In this document: piece by piece, positions 25,449-33,053 of the stretch
Position numbering within the stretch: the first letter of the stretch is position 1
Layout of the letters: the number at the start of each line of letters is the position of its first letter
NCBI GenBank assembly: GCA_035536775.1
Contig: DATLNM010000013.1
Span: 1-39,584, forward strand
Length of the DNA: 39,584 nt
Source of the DNA: DATLNM01 sp035536775
GTDB lineage: Bacteria; Actinomycetota; CADDZG01; WHSQ01
Direction of reading: 5' to 3'
Made by a program: the position numbers and the translations under genes
The notes under the pieces: model-generated
Told to the model about the DNA's origin: nothing
The model's input: only the letters and a program-made list of their open reading frames with translations
Databases searched by the model: none

Positions 25449-26759
25449 GTGACCTCATCTATCTGGAGTTGCCTTATCAAGCCTAAGCAAAGGGCTCGTC
25501 GCACCGTCTTATCCGTGACGTTCCTGATCCTGATCTCTGTTGCGTCGATCGCGCACGCTCAGAATCCCGGACGAGTCGTGCTGGGCACCGCAGACAGCTT
25601 CGCCGTGCTCGCGGGGACGACCGTGACGAACACCGGCCCGACGGTCGTAACCGGCGACCTCGGCGTGAGTCCCGGGAACGCCGTCACGGGCTTCCCGCCG
25701 GGGGTCGTTCAGAGCGGGACCATCCATGCTGGGGATGCCGTCGCGGCGCAGGCACAGCAGGACCTCGCGGCGGCATACAACGATGCCGCCGGACGCGCCT
25801 GCAACACGGTGCTCACCGGGCAAGACCTGGGCGGTCTCACTCTCACCCAAGGGGTCTACTGCTTCGCATCGACCGCTCAGCTGACGGGCACCCTGACCCT
25901 GGACGCACAGGGAAACCCCGATGCGGTGTTCATCTTTCAGATCGGATCTGCGCTTACGACCGCATCTGGCAGCCGCATCAACCTGATCAACGGCGCCCAG
26001 GCCTGCAACGTCTTCTGGCAGGTGGGTAGCTCGGCGACGCTCGGGACGACCACGCAATTCGCCGGCACGATCATGGCGTTGACCTCCATCACCGCGAACA
26101 CGGACGCGAACATCCTCGGACGTGCGCTCGCGCGCAACGGGGCGACGACCTTGGACTCGAACGACATCACCCGACAGTCGTGTGCGGCCGCACAACCGAC
26201 GCCGACGCCAACACCGGCGGGAACCACACCGGCGCCCACCCAGAGCGCCACACCGCCGGGAAGCTCGCCGTCCCCAGGAGCGTCGCCCGCGCCTGGGGGA
26301 ACAACGCCCCCGCCAGGCGCTTCACCGGGTCCCGCCTCGCCGTCGCCGGGCTCGAGCCCGCCACCGTCGGCGTCACCGACTCCCGGCCCGACCACCGAGC
26401 CGCAACCCTCGCCATCTCCCGGTGGAACGGTCTTGCCTTCTCCCTCTGCTTCACCAACCGTGGCGCCCACCCAAGCTCCCGGTCCGACCCCCTCACCGTC
26501 ATCGACAACAGTCATACCTGCCCCCGACGACGGTGACGGTGGCGGCGGCGGAAACGACGGAGGGGGTGGCGGAGGTCTTCCGGACGAGAACGACGGCGTC
26601 ACACCACAGCTGCCGGTGACCGGATCGTCGCGCGCCCTAGAAGCTGCTCTTGTCATCTCACTCGAGCTGATGCTTCTGGGGTTCTACTTCGACCGCCGCG
26701 GCGAGATGCTCAACCGCCGAGCGCGCGCACGCCACGGGCGCTCACGAAGGGCTTTTTAG
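25449..26759 (+). CDS. LPVTG-anchored DUF3494 ice-binding-type protein
   Basis: A 436-residue protein from a GTG start. The signal peptide includes TVLSVTFLILISVASIAHAQ. Residues about 40-245 match the ice-binding-like DUF3494 domain: VVLGTADSFAVLAGTTVTNT, VVTGDLGVSPG, AQAQQDLAAAYNDAAGR, TLDAQGNPDAVFIFQIGSAL, VFWQVGSSATLGTTTQFAGT. A Pro/Thr/Ser/Gly linker of about 120 residues follows. The C-terminus is a sorting signal: LPVTG (from 388), a hydrophobic helix and an Arg-rich tail, predicting sortase attachment to peptidoglycan. Some DUF3494 proteins bind ice; many act as adhesins, so the role here is open. A TATAAA box lies at about 25412. The stop overlaps the convergent SRPBCC gene by 4 bases. 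Confidence 0.88.
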   Translation: MTSSIWSCLIKPKQRARRTVLSVTFLILISVASIAHAQNPGRVVLGTADSFAVLAGTTVTNTGPTVVTGDLGVSPGNAVTGFPPGVVQSGTIHAGDAVAAQAQQDLAAAYNDAAGRACNTVLTGQDLGGLTLTQGVYCFASTAQLTGTLTLDAQGNPDAVFIFQIGSALTTASGSRINLINGAQACNVFWQVGSSATLGTTTQFAGTIMALTSITANTDANILGRALARNGATTLDSNDITRQSCAAAQPTPTPTPAGTTPAPTQSATPPGSSPSPGASPAPGGTTPPPGASPGPASPSPGSSPPPSASPTPGPTTEPQPSPSPGGTVLPSPSASPTVAPTQAPGPTPSPSSTTVIPAPDDGDGGGGGNDGGGGGGLPDENDGVTPQLPVTGSSRALEAALVISLELMLLGFYFDRRGEMLNRRARARHGRSRRAF

Positions 26760-27247
26760 CGCCCGGCTCCTCCTCCTGAGTTGCCTTCGGCTCTCTCTTT
26801 CAAGCGCAAAAGCGTCATGGCGTGTGCCCGTTGGAAGCCACGCTTCCTCAACCCTTGTGCCAAACGCCAGCGGAGGTTAGGCCATCGATACTCGACCGTG
26901 CACGCGATTCGGGTCCCCGCCCCGTGTGGCTCGAGGTCCCACGTCTCGGTGATTTCGAAAGAGTCAGGGATGTAAAGCCCTCGACGCCGTTCCGGACGTG
27001 CCTCCCAAGACCCGGCGATCTCCGAGCGAAGCACGCGTGGGGGCTCGACGTCGCACCGCCCCTCCATCCGCTGCACACCTCCGGCGTCTTCGAGGAAGAA
27101 GACGAACTCCGACCCTGAGATGTGAGGTCCTCCGGACTTCCACTCGAACGAGATCAGCTTCTCAGGCCCGAGCGCCCACGGGTCCGCGATGAACCTGAAG
27201 ACCCACTCCATCGGGGCCGCGATGTCGATCCGCCCAGTGACCTTCAT
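26756..27247 (-). CDS. SRPBCC/START-fold protein
   Basis: A 163-residue protein with the polyketide-cyclase/SRPBCC pattern: MKVTGRIDIAAPMEWVFRFI starts the first strand and helix, DFSVTWDL-type strands appear as FEITETWDLEPHGAGTRIAC, and the long C-terminal helix is GLRKRGFQRAHAMTLLRLKE. The fold has a hydrophobic cavity that binds small lipophilic ligands, and some members catalyse cyclisation or dehydration. No substrate can be inferred. The 3' end overlaps that of the DUF3494 gene by 4 bases. Confidence 0.85.
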   Translation of the reverse strand: MKVTGRIDIAAPMEWVFRFIADPWALGPEKLISFEWKSGGPHISGSEFVFFLEDAGGVQRMEGRCDVEPPRVLRSEIAGSWEARPERRRGLYIPDSFEITETWDLEPHGAGTRIACTVEYRWPNLRWRLAQGLRKRGFQRAHAMTLLRLKERAEGNSGGGAGR

Positions 27248-27333
27248 GCCGCGACGTTAACGGAGGTGGCCGGCTCCGCTCAGATCGAGATGGCATTACA
27301 GGGAACGGGCTCCATCCGTCGAACGGGTCCGTG

Positions 27334-27900
27334 ATGAAGAAGCTCTTGTTAATCGTGCTCGTCTTGCTGGTGTCGGCGATCTCGGCCGTACCGTCGGTCG
27401 CGGCGCCCAAGCCCGTCCGCCTGGGAACCGATCCTGCCGGGGACGGGCCTCCTGCGCTCGACCTGACATTCTTGGACGTGATGCGTGCAGGCGATGCGCT
27501 CGAGATCCGCATCGGGATCGACTCGATGTTGCCGGTCATAGGTGGGTATCCCGATGCCCCGGGTATCGAGTGGATCTTCTCTGCCGGCAAACGATCGTTC
27601 ATCGCGGAAGGCGTCGCGTCCGTTCCGGACCCAGCCTTCTACTTCTTCGAGCTGAAGGGCGACGGCTATGAGCAACTCGAGGGCGTGACGGGCACGTACG
27701 ACCCAGACGAGGGGTTCATCCGGATCCTGGTTCCGCTAAAAATGATCGGCGCCAAGAAGGGAACCCTCATCACCGGGGTGCATGAGCCGATCGACTTCTT
27801 GGGGAAAGGTGAAGGTCTGGATGTTGACGCCCATGTACATCACGCAACCACGACCTACACCGACTACTTGACGACGACCGAGTCGTTCATCGTTCCGTAG
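27334..27900 (+). CDS. secreted protein of unknown function
   Basis: A 188-residue protein with signal peptide MKKLLLIVLVLLVSAISAVP; the GTG at 27331 immediately before is an alternative start. The mature part is beta-rich: LGTDPAGDGPPALDLTFLDV, LEIRIGIDSMLPVIGGYPD, GIEWIFSAGKRSFIAEG, FYFFELKGDGYEQLEGVTGT, FIRILVPLKMIGAKKGTLI, and a His pair (DVDAHVHHATTTY) near the C-terminus. 'D.AGD.....LD.....' at the start resembles secreted beta-sandwich domains that bind Ca2+, but I cannot name the family. It precedes the CopC gene by only 4 bases, so the two are probably in one transcript. Confidence 0.7.
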   Translation: MKKLLLIVLVLLVSAISAVPSVAAPKPVRLGTDPAGDGPPALDLTFLDVMRAGDALEIRIGIDSMLPVIGGYPDAPGIEWIFSAGKRSFIAEGVASVPDPAFYFFELKGDGYEQLEGVTGTYDPDEGFIRILVPLKMIGAKKGTLITGVHEPIDFLGKGEGLDVDAHVHHATTTYTDYLTTTESFIVP

Positions 27901-27904
27901 ATCC

Positions 27905-28666
27905 ATGATGACGCCGCGCTCCGCGGTTGCCTGCCTCTTCGCCTGCGTCCAGCTGGCCTCCATCGCTGTCCTCGCTGTCGATGCGAGCGCGCATGCGGCT
28001 TACGAATCGTCGGATCCGCCCAGCGACGGCACCGTCTCGTCACCCCCTCCGCGCGTCACCGTCGATTTCACAGAGCCCGTCGTCGACGACTCCTTGCTCT
28101 CCATCACCGACCCTTGCGGTCGTCAGGTCGACAACCGCGACTCGTTCGTCGCGGCTGATCGGATAACGGTCACGATGTCGGGCGAGGCAGCCGGCAGATA
28201 CACGGTCGCGTTCGACGTTGTCTCCGCGGTCGATGGGCACCCAACGAGGGGCCGGTTCAACTTCACCTCGACCGGGGGCTCACCTTGTCCCGATGCTGCT
28301 CCTGCGCCAGATGATCCTCCAGAGGAAGAACCGGAGCCCGACGATCCCGCGACAGGCGAGGGATCGCGGCCCTCGGATGGTGCGTCCACCGAGGCGGAGC
28401 CGACTGCCGGCCCCTCGGGGGGGAGCCGAAGGCCGCAGGGAAATGGTGGCTCCAGGAAGATCCTGAGCGAGGACAGGCTTGTGGAAGAGACACCCACCCC
28501 CGTCGAGGATCTTGCCGACGAAGCCCAAAGCGTCCCGGAACAAGCACCGCCGGTTGCCGAGGACGACGATCTTCCGCTCTCGGGCCTGTTCGCAGCGTTT
28601 GCGGTCGCCGCTCTGATCGGCGCGGCGGGAGGCTACATCTACCGGGGGATAGTGCCGCCGAAGTAA
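27905..28666 (+). CDS. copC: membrane-anchored CopC-domain copper-binding protein
   Basis: A 253-residue protein. The signal peptide ends in DASA, so the predicted mature N-terminus is His30, matching His1 of the CopC copper 'brace'. The other two ligands are in SAVDGHPTRGRF (Asp110, His112). The CopC Ig-like domain (30-125) shows AYESSDPPSDGTVSSPPP, VDFTEPV and GRYTVAFDVVS. A disordered Pro/Glu/Gly-rich stretch (130-220) and a C-terminal transmembrane helix (LFAAFAVAALIGAAGGYIY) follow. CopC proteins bind Cu(II) in the periplasm or cell wall for delivery to CopD; no CopD is seen here. It follows the secreted protein at 27334. The symbol is by domain only. Confidence 0.8.
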   Translation: MMTPRSAVACLFACVQLASIAVLAVDASAHAAYESSDPPSDGTVSSPPPRVTVDFTEPVVDDSLLSITDPCGRQVDNRDSFVAADRITVTMSGEAAGRYTVAFDVVSAVDGHPTRGRFNFTSTGGSPCPDAAPAPDDPPEEEPEPDDPATGEGSRPSDGASTEAEPTAGPSGGSRRPQGNGGSRKILSEDRLVEETPTPVEDLADEAQSVPEQAPPVAEDDDLPLSGLFAAFAVAALIGAAGGYIYRGIVPPK

Positions 28667-28693
28667 ACCCGGGTATGGGGGCGCGGCTAGACC

Positions 28694-28706
28694 TATTATC
28701 CCGACA
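28694..28706 (+). promoter_or_regulatory. candidate -10 element for a leaderless transcript
   Basis: TATTAT (28694-28699) ends 6 bases before the ATG at 28706, and no ribosome site is present. This spacing would put the transcription start at or beside the A of the ATG, as in leaderless actinobacterial mRNAs. No good -35 hexamer is visible. Confidence 0.45.
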
Positions 28707-29170
28707 TGAACCTCTATGAGCTGCTCCTGTTCGTGCATCTCGCTGCGGTGATCTGCTGGATCGGCGGAGCGGTCATGTTCACCATCCTCGGCTCGCGTGG
28801 CGCCAAAGCGGGGCCGCCCGATCCGCAACGAGTGATCCACACCGCCGAGCAGGCGGAGTGGTTAGGCACTCGCTTCTACACCCCACTGGCCATCGTGACG
28901 TTGCTGGCGGGCATCGGAATGGTTCTCGAGAGCGGGATCGGATTCGATCACCTCTGGGTCCTCATCGGGCTCACCATGATCATCATCGCCGGCGCATTGG
29001 GCGGCGCGTTCTACTCGAAGAACACCAAAGCGCTGGTCCAAGGCATCAACGAGCGCGGCTTCGACGAGGGCGCGCAGGCGATCCTCAAGAAGATCGTGAC
29101 GGTCTCCAAGGTCGAGCTCGTGCTCCTCTTCATCGTGGTCCTCGTGATGGTGACCAAACCCGAGCTCTGA
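28706..29170 (+). CDS. DUF2269 family membrane protein
   Basis: A 154-residue four-helix membrane protein: LYELLLFVHLAAVICWIGGA, FYTPLAIVTLLAGIGMVLE, HLWVLIGLTMIIIAGALGG, and a C-terminal VELVLLFIVVLVMVTKPEL. The N-terminal 'lhxxHlxxxxxWxGG' motif with its His and Trp is typical of DUF2269 (predicted integral membrane proteins related to the CopD/cytochrome-like superfamily). Possible metal or haem handling is suggested by the neighbouring CopC gene (inference). Likely leaderless. The following 40 bases to the SDR stop carry no gene. Confidence 0.8.
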   Translation: MNLYELLLFVHLAAVICWIGGAVMFTILGSRGAKAGPPDPQRVIHTAEQAEWLGTRFYTPLAIVTLLAGIGMVLESGIGFDHLWVLIGLTMIIIAGALGGAFYSKNTKALVQGINERGFDEGAQAILKKIVTVSKVELVLLFIVVLVMVTKPEL

Positions 29171-29210
29171 GGATCCATCCACCACATCTGGAGGAGTGAC
29201 CGGCCCTCGG

Positions 29211-30020
29211 CTAGCCGGAGTGAACGCCGACGTCCTCGGGCTCGCCCTCTAGCACGAAGGTGGGGCGTGGGTTGGCTAGGTAATGCCGTCGCACACCGCG
29301 TGTGATCGCCGTAGAGGTCACCCCTGGGAGGTGGCGCGCGAACCAGAGCCCGACCCCGAGGGTCCGCGTCGTAGCCATCTCGCGGGGCCGTTTTGTGCAT
29401 GCGCGCACGATCGCCGCAGCGGCCGCGTCGACGCTTTGTTCCCGGATGAGCCCTTGCAACGACGCGCCAGATTCTGCTGCGACATCGTGTATCGGTGTCT
29501 TGATGTAGCCGGGGTGTACGACGGTCACCGTCAGCCGGCGGTCGTACTCCATTCGCAGCACGTCGGAGTACCCGGCCAGGGCGCGCTTGCTCGCGCTGTA
29601 GGCCGCCGCGTACGGGACCGTCGCGACCGCAAGCCCCGACGCGATGTTCACGATGTGACCACGTGATCGAAGGAGATACCGCAACGCAGCAGCGGTAGCG
29701 TTCCAAGCGCCGAAGAGATTTGTCTCGATCACCGCGCGGACATCTGCGTTGGGGAAGTCCCCCGCATCCTGAGCTCTGCCGATGCCGGCATTGTTGATCA
29801 GGATGTCGATACCACCCATCACTGCCGCGGCCTCGTCGATAGCCCCTTGGATGGCCTCTTTATCGGTCGCGTCGGCTGCTATCACTCCGTCGCCCGCTCC
29901 GAGATCGATACCGATTACCTCGGCGCGTCCGGCGCGTAGAGCTTCGGCTGACGCGGCCCCGATGCCTCCGAGGGCGCCCGTCAACACGACGCGCTTGCCG
30001 ACGAGGCTCGTCCGTCTCAC
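29211..30020 (-). CDS. short-chain dehydrogenase/reductase
   Basis: A 269-residue classical SDR. I take the GTG at 30020, which overlaps the upstream gene's stop (GTGA); the frame continues upstream but only through the antisense of that gene. Motifs: cofactor loop TGALGGIGAASAE (14-26), acidic residue after strand 2 (IDLGAG, favouring NAD), NNAG (76-79), catalytic Ser128 (NIASG), and YSASK (Tyr141, Lys145). The tail AITRGVRRHYLANPRP is helical. Substrate unknown. Last gene of an operon with the MBL-fold and polytopic membrane genes. Confidence 0.9.
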   Translation of the reverse strand: MRRTSLVGKRVVLTGALGGIGAASAEALRAGRAEVIGIDLGAGDGVIAADATDKEAIQGAIDEAAAVMGGIDILINNAGIGRAQDAGDFPNADVRAVIETNLFGAWNATAAALRYLLRSRGHIVNIASGLAVATVPYAAAYSASKRALAGYSDVLRMEYDRRLTVTVVHPGYIKTPIHDVAAESGASLQGLIREQSVDAAAAAIVRACTKRPREMATTRTLGVGLWFARHLPGVTSTAITRGVRRHYLANPRPTFVLEGEPEDVGVHSG

Positions 30021-31840
30021 GCTGAAACCGGGTGGGGACGCGATGCCGGACGCGCCGATGCCTCCGAGGGCAACCCAGGCCCACCCGAACCGTTGTCTCT
30101 CGAGAGCGCGATCAGCCCGTGCACGAGGGCGGTGATCCATCCGAGCGCGATCAACAGGATCGATCCGTAAGCTACGCGCGCGGGCCAGCTGGGACCCTCG
30201 TGCGCTTCACGCATCAGCACTTTGGTGTCGCGGTCGAGCGGCGCGGTGCGCAGCGGCACGACCGGGACCTCAGGCGCGTCGATCTCGGCGTCTGCGGGCA
30301 TGTAGATAGGGGCTGCAACCAGGACGTCCCGGCGAGCGAGCCGGATGATCGATTTCCATGTACCTCCGACGGGGATCGCCTCTGTCGTTGCGTAGCGTCC
30401 AGGGGAGACCTCCTCGAACGTCGTTCGCTGCGTCCCGCCACCCTGCCACGTAAGAACGTTCAGCCAGTCGGGGTCATCAGCCGCCGCGGCCGGCTGCATT
30501 GTCAGCTCCACGTTGACCCAGCCCGCGCTCACGCGCTCGGACTCGATTGTCGCTACGACCTCTGCATCGTGACGGGGGAGCGGCACTGTGAGGCACAGGA
30601 CGAACGCAGCTCCCGTCGCAACCAACGCCGCCGGGCGGATCCCGGCCGGCTTGCCTGACAGGACATGGCCCGTAGCAAGTCCGAGCACCGCGGCCACCCC
30701 TGCCATCACGACGGCTATGGCGATACCCGGCAGCAGTGCAGTGGTCCAGGGATGCGTTCCCCAAACCTGGGTCCACGCCCACTCGGCACCGAGCCCGATC
30801 GTGCCGATCCCGGCGCCCGATGCCAGGGCGAACGCGAACGGCGTCTTGTTGCGCGCCCACCGAGCCGCGACCTCAACGACGAGCGCGCTCGCGATGTAGA
30901 GAGGGAAGCGCGGGATTGTTTGGTTGAGGATCGGCCCCACGAGAACCGCGAGCAGCGCCCGGATGATGAGGAACCCTTGGAGGGCGCGCAGCGCTCCCCA
31001 GGGCCCGAGGGCAACCTGCGCCAGAACGAGACCGAACCCGCACGCGCCCGCGATGAGCACCGGGTGATACAGCTGCTGGAATTGAGGAACGCCGAAATCG
31101 AATTCGGCCTGGAACGTCGAGAGGCCGACGAGCACCGCGCCGGCGAGCGTACCCATCACTTGCTTGTGCCATCTCGGCGAGCGCCGTGTCACGGCTCCGC
31201 CGGGTGCGGAATGTCCAACTCCCTCGGCGAGCAACGTCCAGATCGCTAGCGGAGCGAACGAAGCACCCGAGATCATGATGAGGTGGGTGGGTCCCCACAT
31301 CGTCACATCGATCCCGTAGGCGGCATGCCACAGCTCGTCGAGCGGGAAACCGAGGAGAGCACCGAACCCGAGCGCGAGCAGACCGATCGCGCCGTTGGGC
31401 ACCTTGATCGGTCCGATCCGGCGGCCCACGTCATCCGTACCGAGCGACGCGAATATCGCCGACAGCACGCCGGCTGCCAGGATCCCTCCGAGTCCCACCA
31501 AGATCATGGTGTGCGCGGGCGTGAACAGGAAGTTGTCGCGTCCTTGGTCCATGTGCCACGCGACGTCCCACAGGAAACCGATGACGGCCACGACGAGGGC
31601 CCAGATCGCGAGAGCGACCCCACCCGAAGACCATGCGGGATAGCCGGTCACTCTTTCCAGTGATGCCCCCGCGCGCCGGAACAGCGTTGCCACGATGTTG
31701 CCGCGTGTCGGCGCTGTTCCTGTCCAGACGAGCCCGGTCGCTACTGCGATCAACACCGCGATGGGGACGAACAGGTAGAGCCAATCAGTCCCATAGCTTG
31801 CGAACGTTTGCCCGCCGTGTGCGAGCGTGATCGTGCCCAT
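30017..31840 (-). CDS. polytopic membrane protein with duplicated D-x2-W-H-x3-G-x-D-x5-P-x-H motif
   Basis: A 607-residue protein with about twelve predicted transmembrane segments and a soluble extracytoplasmic domain near the C-terminus (about 435-530: VNVELTMQPAAAADDPDW, FEEVSPGRYATTEAIPVGGT, APIYMPADAEI) reminiscent of FixH/YtkA-like Ig domains. Two segments align perfectly without gaps: LWDVAWHMDQGRDNFLFTPA (90-109, then His110) and PLDELWHAAYGIDVTMWGPT (166-185, then His186). They share Asp92/168, Trp95/171, His96/172, Gly100/176, Asp102/178, Pro108/184 and His110/186. A third, weaker version is FDFGVPQFQQLYHPV (His259). Such conserved His/Asp in membrane helices suggest metal or haem binding. 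No family recognised. It starts 3 bases after the MBL gene. Confidence 0.78.
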   Translation of the reverse strand: MGTITLAHGGQTFASYGTDWLYLFVPIAVLIAVATGLVWTGTAPTRGNIVATLFRRAGASLERVTGYPAWSSGGVALAIWALVVAVIGFLWDVAWHMDQGRDNFLFTPAHTMILVGLGGILAAGVLSAIFASLGTDDVGRRIGPIKVPNGAIGLLALGFGALLGFPLDELWHAAYGIDVTMWGPTHLIMISGASFAPLAIWTLLAEGVGHSAPGGAVTRRSPRWHKQVMGTLAGAVLVGLSTFQAEFDFGVPQFQQLYHPVLIAGACGFGLVLAQVALGPWGALRALQGFLIIRALLAVLVGPILNQTIPRFPLYIASALVVEVAARWARNKTPFAFALASGAGIGTIGLGAEWAWTQVWGTHPWTTALLPGIAIAVVMAGVAAVLGLATGHVLSGKPAGIRPAALVATGAAFVLCLTVPLPRHDAEVVATIESERVSAGWVNVELTMQPAAAADDPDWLNVLTWQGGGTQRTTFEEVSPGRYATTEAIPVGGTWKSIIRLARRDVLVAAPIYMPADAEIDAPEVPVVPLRTAPLDRDTKVLMREAHEGPSWPARVAYGSILLIALGWITALVHGLIALSRDNGSGGPGLPSEASARPASRPHPVSA

Positions 31841-31843
31841 GTG

Positions 31844-32950
31844 TCAGCCCCTCGCCGTCGGTATCCCGACGGTCAGGTCGCCGTGCTCGAACAGAGGGCG
31901 GATGGCCGGTGCGAGGCGGTGGCGAGTGAGCTCCGACGAGGGGAACACCTGACGCAACTCAGGATGACCTGGGATCGGATCGGCGATGAGCTTCTCCTTG
32001 ATCATCGAGTTGTATTGCCAGCTCGCATACTCCGGGGTGTTGAAGTTCATGACGACCTCATAGCCCCACTCGCGTGCCCACTTTGCGACGCCGGGAAGCT
32101 TGGAATGCTCGGGCGCGTATGACTCCACCGCGATCCCGTTCTCTGACGAGGTGAAGATCCCGCGTCCGGTGTTGACGACGAGCGTGTGGTTGCCAAGGGT
32201 GTGACCGGGCGTGCGCAGCAACGCGATCCCCGGCGCGACCAGCACGTCACCATCGATGATCTCGAGGTTCTCTTCTCGGATGTTGCCGTAGGTCCACGAC
32301 TGGTGGAAGCGCGCCTGGAACGGATGGACCTCTTTGACGTGTTCGAGCTCGGCGCGTTCGACGATCAGTTTGGCGTTCGGGAACATCGGCGGCACGGGCT
32401 CGTCCGCGAAACCGAGGTCGGGCGCGGGCTCCACGGTCCCGACGAGTCGCCGGATGTCTTGTGTGTGGAGATGGTCGAACGTGACGAAGTCGACGTCTTC
32501 GGGCTGGATGCCGAGCGTCGCAAGCGTCTCATCGACGTGACTGTGCCGGATGAAGAAAGCGTCGAGCGCGCGCTCCCGCGACATCGGCAGATGTTGGATC
32601 GTCTTCATGAGGAAGGGTGTATCGATACCGAGCTCGTAGTCCGAGGGTTCGGCCACGAGCGTCCGGGTGCGGCCGTCTTCGTCCCATTGGATGACGAACA
32701 TCCGGTTGGTCATCCACACGTAGGGGACCGGGACGCGGCACGCCTCCCACAGCCCGAAGCGCTTCGGGTAGGGGAGTGTCACGAGGGACCGCGCCGCGAA
32801 GAGGTCGACCTGTCCGGTCGCGCGGAACCATTCCCGGAACTCCGGAGCGGCCGCGCGGATCTCCTCGAGTGACCGGGCTGGGGGAACCTCAAGATCGGGC
32901 GATGGGAAATGCTCGAGCGGAGTGAGAGACGGCGCTAGCGTCATAGACAT
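31844..32950 (-). CDS. MBL-fold metallohydrolase
   Basis: A 368-residue protein. The ATG at 32950 follows GGAGG by 8 bases (the frame continues upstream with no support). After an N-terminal lid region it shows TFDHLHTQDIRRLVG (158-171), the H-x-H-x-x-D core with His160, His162 and Asp165; the usual second His after Asp is Ile. RTPGHTLGNHTLVV (His250) is the later metal ligand strand, then TGRGIFTSSENG and VMNFNTPEYASWQ. Resembles quorum-quenching lactonase or glyoxalase-II-like members, with altered metal ligands, so the chemistry is uncertain. First gene of the operon; the divergent MerR gene lies 104 bases away. Confidence 0.85.
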   Translation of the reverse strand: MSMTLAPSLTPLEHFPSPDLEVPPARSLEEIRAAAPEFREWFRATGQVDLFAARSLVTLPYPKRFGLWEACRVPVPYVWMTNRMFVIQWDEDGRTRTLVAEPSDYELGIDTPFLMKTIQHLPMSRERALDAFFIRHSHVDETLATLGIQPEDVDFVTFDHLHTQDIRRLVGTVEPAPDLGFADEPVPPMFPNAKLIVERAELEHVKEVHPFQARFHQSWTYGNIREENLEIIDGDVLVAPGIALLRTPGHTLGNHTLVVNTGRGIFTSSENGIAVESYAPEHSKLPGVAKWAREWGYEVVMNFNTPEYASWQYNSMIKEKLIADPIPGHPELRQVFPSSELTRHRLAPAIRPLFEHGDLTVGIPTARG

Positions 32951-32975
32951 AGAAGGGGCCTCCATTGACGGCTTC

Positions 32976-33003
32976 CTATGTAACGCTTGTAGATGTAACA
33001 TAG
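32976..33003. promoter_or_regulatory. candidate MerR operator (inverted repeat)
   Basis: CTATGTAAC-N10-GTAACATAG is a 28-bp inverted repeat with one mismatched pair (the arms are CTATGTxAC and GTxACATAG) in the divergent region between the MBL operon and the MerR gene. It is AT-richer than its surroundings and is a strong candidate for MerR binding controlling both promoters. Confidence 0.55.
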
Positions 33004-33053
33004 CCCAGTGTAATATGCAATAGGCATCCGGCCGACCCGAACTGGGAGGGCAC

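Noticed and set aside
25434..25487. A 17-residue ORF (MGGVGCDLIYLELPYQA) with a ribosome site before the DUF3494 gene
   Set aside because: It overlaps the GTG start of the main gene in another frame. It could be a leader peptide, but nothing else supports it.
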